A stretch of DNA of 64,000 nt. Origin: Roseivirga sp. GTDB lineage: Bacteria > Bacteroidota > Bacteroidia > Cytophagales > Cyclobacteriaceae. The notes below the pieces were generated by a model. It saw nothing but the letters and a program-made list of their open reading frames with translations, was not told where the DNA came from and did not search any database. The DNA lies in the NCBI GenBank assembly GCA_021404565.1, contig JAAWWF010000002.1, forward strand, positions 186,001-250,000, read 5' to 3'. This document shows positions 24,932-33,373 of the stretch, piece after piece. How positions within the stretch are numbered: the first letter of the stretch is position 1; each line of letters opens with the position of its first letter. The position numbers and the translations under genes were made by a program.

Positions 24932-27898
24932 ATGGCAACAATTAAGAACCCAACATTGATCTTAGGTCTTGGCGGCACTGGCTTCCTTACTGCATCAAAG
25001 ATCAAATCAATCGCACAGGAAATTTTTGATAACGGTCATCCTGACAGCCTCAAATTCTTGTGTATTGATTTCGATAAAAGTGAAAATAACCTCAACCAAT
25101 ATAGCAAGGTGTTTACCGATGAAACCAGCCCTATTGAGGCCAGTGGTGATCGGTCGAGAGAATGGCTAAGGCTCTCCAGTGGTCGGGATGTAGATTATGA
25201 AAGAGCCATGAGAACTCCGGCAAGTGGTGCTGATGTTCGCTTTTTTGAACCCGATTTGAGAAGAAGAAGTGAGCTGTTGAATTCAATTGGTGGCTTTGAC
25301 TTGAGTGTAGGGGCGGGGCAGAAAAGGGTTTTGGGGAAAATTGGAATATCATATTCTACCAATTACAAGAATGTCAAATCCAAGATACAAGACACCATCA
25401 GACCACTGGAAATGGTCAATATACAAGGGGCCAAGGAGTGGGATACCATATCGATTTACGTCATCAACTCTTTTTCCGGGGGAGCAGGAGCTGGCATGTT
25501 TCTGGATATCCTTTTCATGCTCAACGACATGAACATTGAAGGTAAAAAATTAGAAATCCTGACCTTCAATTTCTTACCTGATGTCTTTCTCAATGGCGTT
25601 TCCAAGAATATTTTTAAAAACCTTGTTGAACCGAATACCTATGCCGCTATTACGGAACTTGAATACATCTACTCCAATGTGGATAATTTCCGGCCAACTC
25701 ATTACAAGCAGAGTTTGGGGACCAGAAGAAATCTCCCAAAGGCAAATTTTCTAATCAACCAGACTTCATATAATGGCTCCAAATTAGGGATGAAGTCGAT
25801 GCTTTACTCTACGGCTAAGACAATCTCTAACCTATTGTTAGCCGGTAACGGACTGGACCGTCAATGGAGCAATTACCAGGCTGAAATGGCCGGTAATATA
25901 AAAGGGAAGAATCGGATATTTTGCTCATTGGGCTATACTGAAATAGTCTTTAATCCATCGAAACTCATGGATTATGTAACACGTGCTATCCTTTCAAAAG
26001 CATGGAATGATTACAATAGTTCTGCAAGTGATTCGGCTAATTCTCTGAACAAATCAGACATTGATATTTTTCAGCAGATAGAGAATTTTCTCGAAAACCC
26101 GGTGGAAAACCTTTTGACCGGCAAGCCGGATGAAAATTTTTCGAGCCAGCTAGAAAAACTGGAATATAAGAAGCCTCCTGTGAGCAAAAAGTTACATGAG
26201 AAACTTAAGGAATCACTGGGACAGAACAGTTTAATGCTTGAAGCTTCATTAAAGACCTTAGTTGGGGCCCACTATGATAACTCGAAGCTATCCGACCTGA
26301 TTGGTGTGGCTAAAGAAAAAGTCAAGGTCAGTTCATTTAAAAAATCTGAATTAGACGATCAGGTTGCCGAATTGCGTGAACGGTTGTTGACCTATAAATC
26401 AACTGATAAGTCGAAAAGAAGTTTAAAAGAGAAACGAGCCGAATTTAAAAGAAAGTTCGAATCCATTGTCAGCGATCTTGATAAAATCCCCAGACGATAC
26501 AAAGGCCTTTTCGGAACAAAATCTGACTACTATAAATCTTACTTACCGGGAAAGGTAGATAGCTTAAAGAATCTGATTAACCTTTCGCTAAAGGAGATTG
26601 TAGTCGGTGAAGAGTTGATCAGACTATTTGATAATGATATTGAGAGGAATCTCGTAGATGTTTCGAACATCGAAAATAAGGATTTTGAAAAGCTTGAATG
26701 GATCAATTCGAACCTTGCAACTTTGAAAATGCCAGAGAACTACGACAACGTAATCTTCCTGGAATCATTTTTCAGGCAAGAAATCGATTTACTCATAGCA
26801 GCAGATGCGGATGTTAACGCAGACCTTATCAAACAATATTTAAGTGCCGATATTCCTTTCTCAGATTGCATAAGAAATCTCCTGGCGGTTCAGAAGACCT
26901 ATGAACTGGAGTCCATGGATATTTATCAATTAAAGCAGGAATTGGATCAGGAGAGGGTAGAGCACATTGTTAAAAAAGTCGATGAACTTATAGAACCCCT
27001 TTGGGACAGGGAAAATGACGACCAGATTAATAATGCCAGTATCTATGCCGGTGGAAACTTAAGAAGTTATGAAAGGTTGGAGGTGCCCAGACTTGGGGAT
27101 GGTACCATTGGTGAATATTTCGGTCAGGATTCGTTTTCTATAAATGAAGGAGACATTTATCCTTCACAACAAAAACACCGACAGAGTATTATTAAGTTGG
27201 AGCTTGGCTTGCCTGCTTACCTTGTCAAGAGCGTAGCGAGATACAAATCCACCTATGATGATGAGGTAAACAACATGCCAAATCTATCGGTTAACTTTTT
27301 TGCCTATGACGAGATCAGAAAGAAATACAACAATGGTGAAATAGGAATTTTTGTCTTTGAGGATGATGAAGAGTTTTCCAAGCGCCAAAGAGCCTATTAT
27401 GCATGGGCTTTCGGTTGGGCACTAAAACTAATATCAAAGGACCAGGGACGGTTTAAATTCAAAGTAACACCAGCCTTTAAGCCGGCAGAAGAAAACAGGC
27501 ATAAACTCAACAATTATCTGTATGATCCCTTTCGTGAATTAGGAACTTCGGCAGATCTTCTGAAGTTATTTAACGAATTCAAAGATGATAATCTACTCAT
27601 CGCTGATATTGAGCGAAGCATAGAGTCAGAGAGGGCAAAAACTACCATCGGGTTTATTAACCGTGTTGCGGTATCCTTCGATGCTACCACATCAACAGAC
27701 CCTAATCAGAAATTCAGAACAGAGAAGAAAGCGCGTACTACGCTAACTGATGCAGAAAGGGCTTTTCTGGACATAGAACAAGAAACCCTCAGAAGTGGTA
27801 CCGAAGAAATAGCAAATGCTGCCTCGGTGAGAATTGATTGGATAATGGAGCCGGTAGGTCATGAGATGTTCTTAAGACTTAGAGTGCGTAATGACTAA
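24932..27898 (+). CDS. Tubulin/FtsZ-superfamily protein (Tubulin_2-like), 988 aa
   Basis: Large GTPase-like protein. The N-terminal ~230 residues carry tubulin-superfamily features: glycine loop LGLGGTGFLTASKIK (about 11-25), LCIDFD at about 43-48 and the T4 signature loop SGGAGAGMF at 182-190, equivalent to the FtsZ GGGTGTG motif. This pattern matches the bacterial 'tubulin-like' family (Tubulin_2, PF13809). The rest (about 400-970) is long, helical and charged with coiled-coil stretches, unlike FtsZ. Soluble, no TM. It should bind GTP and may polymerise; that is known for the superfamily and not shown here. Its position between a lipoprotein and a membrane protease suggests membrane-associated filaments. 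Confidence 0.82.
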   Translation: MATIKNPTLILGLGGTGFLTASKIKSIAQEIFDNGHPDSLKFLCIDFDKSENNLNQYSKVFTDETSPIEASGDRSREWLRLSSGRDVDYERAMRTPASGADVRFFEPDLRRRSELLNSIGGFDLSVGAGQKRVLGKIGISYSTNYKNVKSKIQDTIRPLEMVNIQGAKEWDTISIYVINSFSGGAGAGMFLDILFMLNDMNIEGKKLEILTFNFLPDVFLNGVSKNIFKNLVEPNTYAAITELEYIYSNVDNFRPTHYKQSLGTRRNLPKANFLINQTSYNGSKLGMKSMLYSTAKTISNLLLAGNGLDRQWSNYQAEMAGNIKGKNRIFCSLGYTEIVFNPSKLMDYVTRAILSKAWNDYNSSASDSANSLNKSDIDIFQQIENFLENPVENLLTGKPDENFSSQLEKLEYKKPPVSKKLHEKLKESLGQNSLMLEASLKTLVGAHYDNSKLSDLIGVAKEKVKVSSFKKSELDDQVAELRERLLTYKSTDKSKRSLKEKRAEFKRKFESIVSDLDKIPRRYKGLFGTKSDYYKSYLPGKVDSLKNLINLSLKEIVVGEELIRLFDNDIERNLVDVSNIENKDFEKLEWINSNLATLKMPENYDNVIFLESFFRQEIDLLIAADADVNADLIKQYLSADIPFSDCIRNLLAVQKTYELESMDIYQLKQELDQERVEHIVKKVDELIEPLWDRENDDQINNASIYAGGNLRSYERLEVPRLGDGTIGEYFGQDSFSINEGDIYPSQQKHRQSIIKLELGLPAYLVKSVARYKSTYDDEVNNMPNLSVNFFAYDEIRKKYNNGEIGIFVFEDDEEFSKRQRAYYAWAFGWALKLISKDQGRFKFKVTPAFKPAEENRHKLNNYLYDPFRELGTSADLLKLFNEFKDDNLLIADIERSIESERAKTTIGFINRVAVSFDATTSTDPNQKFRTEKKARTTLTDAERAFLDIEQETLRSGTEEIANAASVRIDWIMEPVGHEMFLRLRVRND

Positions 27899-27976
27899 AT
27901 CAGGGCTATATATTGATCAAAAAATGGTAGGACTACTACACCCTGCGAAATTGAAAGCTATCAAGATTTCCAGCAT

Positions 27977-30900
27977 ATGAACAGGATAGTTCACCCTCTC
28001 ATAGTTCTGAGAAAGCCGGGTTTTGAATATGACAGGGAGCTTGATAGAGTCATAGATTCTCTGGAGCTTGACCTGCCTTCAGAGCTCCTCAAAATCGGAA
28101 AACTCCCTGCGACTGCCACACAGATTGACCGCCTTAAACTTACTGAGGATCAGCGGATGGCACTTAAGTCTCAACGCATAGATGTGAGCTACCCTATAAT
28201 TCTGAATACCGTAGACCTTGCTGATCAGAATAGCATAAGAGGTTTTTTTGACTTTTTACAAATGACCAGTGAGGCCGGGATATTCAGAATTAATGATGAG
28301 GGCGATTATCGCTTTCTGAATGTGTTTATTAGGGATATGTCAAGGGTCTCTGTTTTTGATATAAACGATCGGGCTTTCTATGAAAAATTTGAGGAGTTTA
28401 TTCGAGAAAACAGAGCTAATAATAGAATTTCTTTGAGCTACTTTTTTAATATCCTCCTGGATAAATTTCATGAACATTCAGGCAATAAATTAGCAGACTC
28501 CGGTATGGTGTTCAGTCAATTGGGAGAGTTCATAAGGCTGGTTGTAGGATCAACCGATATAAAAGAGTTGGGTCTCAATCATTGTATGCTTCCAACTACA
28601 GCCGAGAATTTAAGTTCTGTACGTTATAATTCAATTGGCATGTCAAGTGTCGGGCTTGATCAGGAAAAGGTGCGTAGAGCAATTTCACTTAAAAGGAAGG
28701 TCAATTTTCTTGACGAAATAATCTCAAAGGGGTCCCTTACAGAAGATGTCGAACTGGACATAGCTTCTCTCTCCCGGGAGTTAATAGAATCAAATTTTTC
28801 AAGACTTGAAAAAGATGTCGCAGAAGATTGTCTTAGTCTATCGTTCAGAAACGAAATTTCTGATAAAGTTGAGGAATATCGGAAAGCTCAGGATAGATTG
28901 AATTTCCATCTCCAGTCGTCAAAGGTTGATTTGTTAACCAAAGAAACACTTGTATTAATTGATAACTCTGTCCCTGAATTTGAGAAAAACCTTGAATCTG
29001 CTCAAAAGAAATCAATTCTCTTCGTCAAACATCGTTTGGACATTTTCAATCAGACGCTTCAGACGTATCTAAGGAGCTTGTTCAAACTCAGCGCTCCGGA
29101 AGACGCATTGAAGTCAGGGCAGTTCGGCCTGAATGCATTGCTAGAAGCTCCCAGAGAGTTTTTGACAACGGAGAAAGGTGATAAGCCTTTTAAAACACTA
29201 CCAAGACTTAAAGAAGATCTTGAAGAAACGCTTGAATGGGCAGATAAGGTTGAAGAATACAAAATGGAAAGAGAGTCTATAGTCGAAGGTCTCTCAAACA
29301 CAGATCAAAAGATTCGAAATCAGTATGTTAAAGTAAAAGATGCTCAAGATCAACTGAAACCCATTCCGGGCAAAAAGAACTTTATCAATTTGATCATTGT
29401 ACTCGTAGGGGGAATTCTCAGCCTCCTTTTGTTTGGTGAAGCGTTGAATTTTAAACCACATGTTTTTCTGGCACTCTCACCCTTTTTTGTTGGTGTCCTT
29501 TGGGGGGGGATCAGGTATCTACAACTCAGAGAAAAGTTGAAAGAAGAGAAAGAGACTCTTGATCAATTTACACTGCGAAAGCACGAACAAATTATAAACT
29601 ACTCAAGCAGCTACAACGCTTATTATTTCAAGATACAAAACGAAATATCTTCAAAAAAAGCTATTGAAATAATAACAGGACTCATTGCAGAGGTTGAAAG
29701 TCAGTGTGAATCGCTTCAGGCGTATGAAAAAACGCTGGAAATACTTAGGGACAGTTTCGAAGATCAATTTCAATCAACAAATTTTAACCCTGATATTTTT
29801 AATGTCTCACTCGTAAGTCAGCAGGCTGTTGAAAAGTTTTGTGAAAACAATAAACTCCGGTTTTTTAATGAGACAAATCTTGTCTACTCATATTATACAG
29901 GCTTTCTGGACGGGCAATCATTTTTCGAACCATTGGAGTACCCTCATCATGTTGAGAAACTTACTGAGGGAGAAACAATTGAGAGAAATCTGGATGATTC
30001 TCAGGAAGAGTATTTGGAGTATTTAAGCTTGTCGGAGCATAATACACAGCTGTTTATGGCTGGAGAGGAGGAAGTCAGTGAGATAATCTACAGTGATGTG
30101 CAACAGGGTAGGGTGGGAGATTGCTATTTCATGGCTGCCCTGGCCGGGATAGCCCATAAGAAACCATCCACGCTGAAACCTGTCCTCAAACAGTCAGAAG
30201 CGGGCTATTCGGTGATTTTTCATAGAGAAAATGGGAGCACTGAAGCTATTGAACTGGATGATCAGTTTTGGTTTACACCTGAAGGCATCCCTGCATATGC
30301 TCAATTTGGTTCTCGTGTAGAAGATAAGTTCGAAACCTGGCCAATGTATATGGAAAAAGCCTGGGCCAAGCTAAACGGTGCTGATTATACGAATATTAAT
30401 GGAGATGATTCCCTGGGCAATTCCCGCGATATAGACTATAGTCTGGCGATTACAGGTAAGAGGGCGATCAGAGAGTTTGTCCCGACTGATGCTGTCAGTG
30501 GTCAGTTTCTACCTGCGATAAAACGTCATCTAAGGAAGAAACCGGTAGTAGTCTATAGTCGTTCCGGTGAAGAAACCTCAATGAATAAAGAGATAGCTCC
30601 GGGCCATGCTTTCACCATGTTAAAAGTGTCTGATGATGAAATTAGCCTCTATGATCCTCATGGCAAGGTTGTATCCTTTGGTTCCAACGAATTGATAGCG
30701 AATTTTGAAGTTATTCTTTATTTTGATTTTGACCTTAAAAACGACTCTCATCTATTCGGAGTATACTCAAACTATTTGAGTATAAGTTCCGACTACGACC
30801 TGGTGGGAAGTTTCGACAAAGAAATTTCTAAGAACTTAAAGAGGGTCTTTGATAACAAAAACCTGGAGGAACTTCTCTCATCATTCGAGATAGAGATAAA

Positions 30901-31168
30901 TCAAAGTGAAGGGCTTGATTTTGCAGATAGTTTGCTGACTTATTCTACTCCTTATGTATACAGGACCAAACCATCAGGTGATATTGTATCCATTTTTATG
31001 CTCGGCAAAAACCCCCTGATCAATGAGTACCTCCGAGCTAAGCTGGATAGAGCCGGAACACCAGAAAAGGATATACAGACCCTAAACGAGGCAGGGAAGA
31101 AGATCGGGATTCTGAAAGTGAGAAATGACCTTAAAATGGAAAATGTTACGAATTCAGACCTCACATGA
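27977..31168 (+). CDS. Membrane protein with calpain-type cysteine protease domain
   Basis: 1063 residues. Residues 1-470 are soluble and helical with coiled coils. Two TM helices follow (about 471-493 and 498-518), then another coiled coil, then a calpain-like (family C2) catalytic domain at about 690-920. Active-site residues: Gln709/710 and Cys716 in QQGRVGDCYFMAALAG, His877 in PGHAFTMLKV, and Asp893 in YDPHG, at the place of the calpain Asn in NPWG. W/Y-rich segments between them (MYMEKAWAKLNG) are typical of calpains. Both ends should face the cytoplasm. The stop overlaps the next start by 4 bp. It probably cleaves a component or target of the operon's machinery upon activation (inference). 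Confidence 0.82.
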   Translation: MNRIVHPLIVLRKPGFEYDRELDRVIDSLELDLPSELLKIGKLPATATQIDRLKLTEDQRMALKSQRIDVSYPIILNTVDLADQNSIRGFFDFLQMTSEAGIFRINDEGDYRFLNVFIRDMSRVSVFDINDRAFYEKFEEFIRENRANNRISLSYFFNILLDKFHEHSGNKLADSGMVFSQLGEFIRLVVGSTDIKELGLNHCMLPTTAENLSSVRYNSIGMSSVGLDQEKVRRAISLKRKVNFLDEIISKGSLTEDVELDIASLSRELIESNFSRLEKDVAEDCLSLSFRNEISDKVEEYRKAQDRLNFHLQSSKVDLLTKETLVLIDNSVPEFEKNLESAQKKSILFVKHRLDIFNQTLQTYLRSLFKLSAPEDALKSGQFGLNALLEAPREFLTTEKGDKPFKTLPRLKEDLEETLEWADKVEEYKMERESIVEGLSNTDQKIRNQYVKVKDAQDQLKPIPGKKNFINLIIVLVGGILSLLLFGEALNFKPHVFLALSPFFVGVLWGGIRYLQLREKLKEEKETLDQFTLRKHEQIINYSSSYNAYYFKIQNEISSKKAIEIITGLIAEVESQCESLQAYEKTLEILRDSFEDQFQSTNFNPDIFNVSLVSQQAVEKFCENNKLRFFNETNLVYSYYTGFLDGQSFFEPLEYPHHVEKLTEGETIERNLDDSQEEYLEYLSLSEHNTQLFMAGEEEVSEIIYSDVQQGRVGDCYFMAALAGIAHKKPSTLKPVLKQSEAGYSVIFHRENGSTEAIELDDQFWFTPEGIPAYAQFGSRVEDKFETWPMYMEKAWAKLNGADYTNINGDDSLGNSRDIDYSLAITGKRAIREFVPTDAVSGQFLPAIKRHLRKKPVVVYSRSGEETSMNKEIAPGHAFTMLKVSDDEISLYDPHGKVVSFGSNELIANFEVILYFDFDLKNDSHLFGVYSNYLSISSDYDLVGSFDKEISKNLKRVFDNKNLEELLSSFEIEINQSEGLDFADSLLTYSTPYVYRTKPSGDIVSIFMLGKNPLINEYLRAKLDRAGTPEKDIQTLNEAGKKIGILKVRNDLKMENVTNSDLT

Positions 31169-31641
31169 GAGAGGAATGGGATAGATTTTGGGATCAACGG
31201 GAAAAGATCCGAGCGGTGATTAGAGATTTAGATGAAAAGGAATTTAATCTGATTTTAGAGGACATCTGTGATTCTCTTATCGAGGCCGGGAATCCATTCA
31301 CCCATCGTACAATTGCTTACGCATGGGCAGTTGTTGCGAAAATTCAAAAGAAGACAAAGACTAAAAAAGTAATTAAGAATATTTTAGGAAAAGTATTTGA
31401 TATCTCTCAACAAGAGTGGTACTCCATGGATATTAGAGATTTAAGACATACCTGCGATTTGTTTGGAGGTCCGGGATTCTTTAGACATAAAGATTTTGAT
31501 CTTATGTATATCGTGGTTCTCCAAAAGCTCAGACACGGCCCTATAAGAGACAAATGCTTTGAACTTGAGCTCTCAGAATTTCTGTTTGAAAAAAGAAAAA
31601 GTATAGATGATGAGCATTTCAAATTTTTAAACGACTACTAA
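31165..31641 (+). CDS. Small uncharacterised protein between protease and MinD-like genes
   Basis: 158 residues, soluble, no recognised family. Helical and charged, with aromatic motifs (MREEWDRFWDQREKIRAVI, HRTIAYAWAVVAKIQKK) and Cys in EDICD, HTCDLFGG and DKCFELEL. Its start overlaps the protease stop by 4 bp (ATGA) and its stop overlaps the next start by 1 bp (TAATG), so its production is tightly linked to both. That suggests a stoichiometric adaptor or inhibitor within the complex, which is inference from gene arrangement only. Confidence 0.75.
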   Translation: MREEWDRFWDQREKIRAVIRDLDEKEFNLILEDICDSLIEAGNPFTHRTIAYAWAVVAKIQKKTKTKKVIKNILGKVFDISQQEWYSMDIRDLRHTCDLFGGPGFFRHKDFDLMYIVVLQKLRHGPIRDKCFELELSEFLFEKRKSIDDEHFKFLNDY

Positions 31642-32885
31642 TGAACAAGCGGAGTGAAAAAGCCCAAGTTGTTAGTTTTGTAAGTGGCAAAGGAGGAGTT
31701 GGTAAGACTTCGACTGTAATCTCGCTAGGGCACTTGCTGCAAAGTATGGGAATAAGAACTTTAATCATCGACTTTGATCTTACAACTAATGGAGCGTCCT
31801 ATTTTTTTAAGAATCTCTATCAAAGAAATCAACAGCGCGCAGGGTTGTCTGATTTAATATTTACGGTTTCCACCGAACCTGACTTTGTGCTTTCAGAATC
31901 TGATATAGAAAAATCTGTGACTAAGGTTGAACAAGAGTTGTATTTTATACCTTCTAGAGTCAATTTTAATAAAAAGGTAGACCTTTATGGTCATCAGGAT
32001 CATTGGATGTTATCTAGAGAGAGTGTACTAAAGGAGATATTGAGATACGGTGAAGACCGTTATGATCTGATTCTTATAGATAATCAAGCTGGAGCTAACG
32101 CTACTTCCAGCATTGCGACATCACAATCAGACAAAGCAATAATAATGACGGAGCAAGATGTCATTTCTAACGATGCTGTTGAGAACCTTCTCATACAGAT
32201 CGGTGACAGGTTTCCATCATACAGAAGACAATTAGTTAATAAGCTACATTTGGAGGAAGGAGAAAATTACATTGGGAAACTGCGGTTTTTCAATTACCTG
32301 AATGGATTGCCTCCATTACCGTTTGACTTTGGCGTCAAAAGAGCTTTCTCGTTGAGAAAAATCCCAATCAATGTGAATGAGGTTTCTCCATTTTTGATTG
32401 TCCTCTTCAGCACAGCCAAGGCTTTTCTACCTGAATTTGAATTTAAGTTCAAAGAGTATAGTGATAAGATTAACAATATTTCTTCTGAGTATAGTAATAA
32501 TATGAAAAAGCTTGTGCGAGAAAAGGAGGCTGCCATGTCCAAAAGAAGTTCTCTAATGACGACCGGTAGGAATGGTACTCAACTCGTTTTCCTAGGAGCC
32601 GCCACTACGATGTTGATCATTACGGGTGTTGTAGCTTTGGATCAGTTCTTTGGTACTATGTTATATCAGAACATTTACATGTTTTTTGGACTAAGTACTA
32701 TTGTCTTAGCAGCCATAGTTCTTCATGCTTCTAACAAGAGCAGGACTAGGGAAGGAGAGGTTTTGGAAGAGAGGAAGAAGATTCGATCTAGCCTTGAGAA
32801 AATTGATAAAGAATTAAGAAATTATAAATCATTTAAGATGAGTGAGTCAATAGAGTTACTTAAAAATTTCGAATCGCATATCTAG
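31641..32885 (+). CDS. MinD/ParA-type ATPase with C-terminal membrane anchor
   Basis: 414 residues. The N-terminal ~260 residues are a SIMIBI-class ATPase: deviant Walker A KGGVGKTS at 17-24, IIDFDLTTNGAS as switch I region, and LILIDNQAGANATSS as the Walker B/switch II region, where Asn replaces the usual Thr/Pro. MinD and ParA dimerise on ATP and position cargo at membranes or nucleoids. Unlike these, the protein carries two TM helices (about 312-334 and 342-362) and a C-terminal coiled coil, so it is permanently membrane anchored. It is the last gene of the operon. A role in localising or remodelling the tubulin-like assembly at the membrane is inferred. Confidence 0.85.
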   Translation: MNKRSEKAQVVSFVSGKGGVGKTSTVISLGHLLQSMGIRTLIIDFDLTTNGASYFFKNLYQRNQQRAGLSDLIFTVSTEPDFVLSESDIEKSVTKVEQELYFIPSRVNFNKKVDLYGHQDHWMLSRESVLKEILRYGEDRYDLILIDNQAGANATSSIATSQSDKAIIMTEQDVISNDAVENLLIQIGDRFPSYRRQLVNKLHLEEGENYIGKLRFFNYLNGLPPLPFDFGVKRAFSLRKIPINVNEVSPFLIVLFSTAKAFLPEFEFKFKEYSDKINNISSEYSNNMKKLVREKEAAMSKRSSLMTTGRNGTQLVFLGAATTMLIITGVVALDQFFGTMLYQNIYMFFGLSTIVLAAIVLHASNKSRTREGEVLEERKKIRSSLEKIDKELRNYKSFKMSESIELLKNFESHI

Positions 32886-33373
32886 TTCAGATACAAAACG
32901 ATCTGTCCTGCTTATAATGGGACTTTAAACTTGCAAAGAGTCAAATTGGCCATATTGCTGATCTTAGTGGATTCCATACTATCTGCTTTTTTTCAGAACA
33001 ATATCATGTAATTGTTCTCTAGAGGAAGGAGATAAAGGTAGAAGAACCCCGTAATCGGGATGTGTAAGTAAATGGTCCCCGACCCAAGGAATAACTTGAA
33101 CTATCTTCGAGCCTAGTGAACTTTGTTCAGTTGGTCAAAACCGGGCAGGTTGCACCAGCAAATCATCTGTAGTATTCTAACCCAGACAATGCAGGCTTTG
33201 ACGGTCGTACATGGCCACAAAGTCGTTCGTCACCTGATTGTCCAGCCCCTTGATAACTTCTTTAAAAAAGTGTACCTCATTTGGTGCTTATAACATTATC
33301 AAGGTTTAGATCGTCTTTTTGTTATCATGCTTTTGGCCTGTTATGGGCGATAGGTATCAAGACTATCAATACA
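32886..33373. other. Intergenic region with a relic of the mnmE 3' end
   Basis: 488 bp between the operon end and the AraC gene start. It contains a ~100-bp degraded copy of the mnmE 3' region (33155-33258, reverse strand). The remainder shows no ORF or RNA gene. No strong terminator was seen after the MinD-like gene. Confidence 0.5.
33155..33258 (-). pseudogene. Degraded mnmE 3'-end fragment (distal copy)
   Basis: Translated on the reverse strand it reads VIKGLDNQVTNDFVAM, then RQSLHCLG, a stop, and TDDLL, matching residues about 411-448 of the intact MnmE encoded at 39809-41188. The TGEI segment is missing, as in the nearer copy at 38305-38718. It has an in-frame stop and no possible start, so it is a relic. 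Confidence 0.8.
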
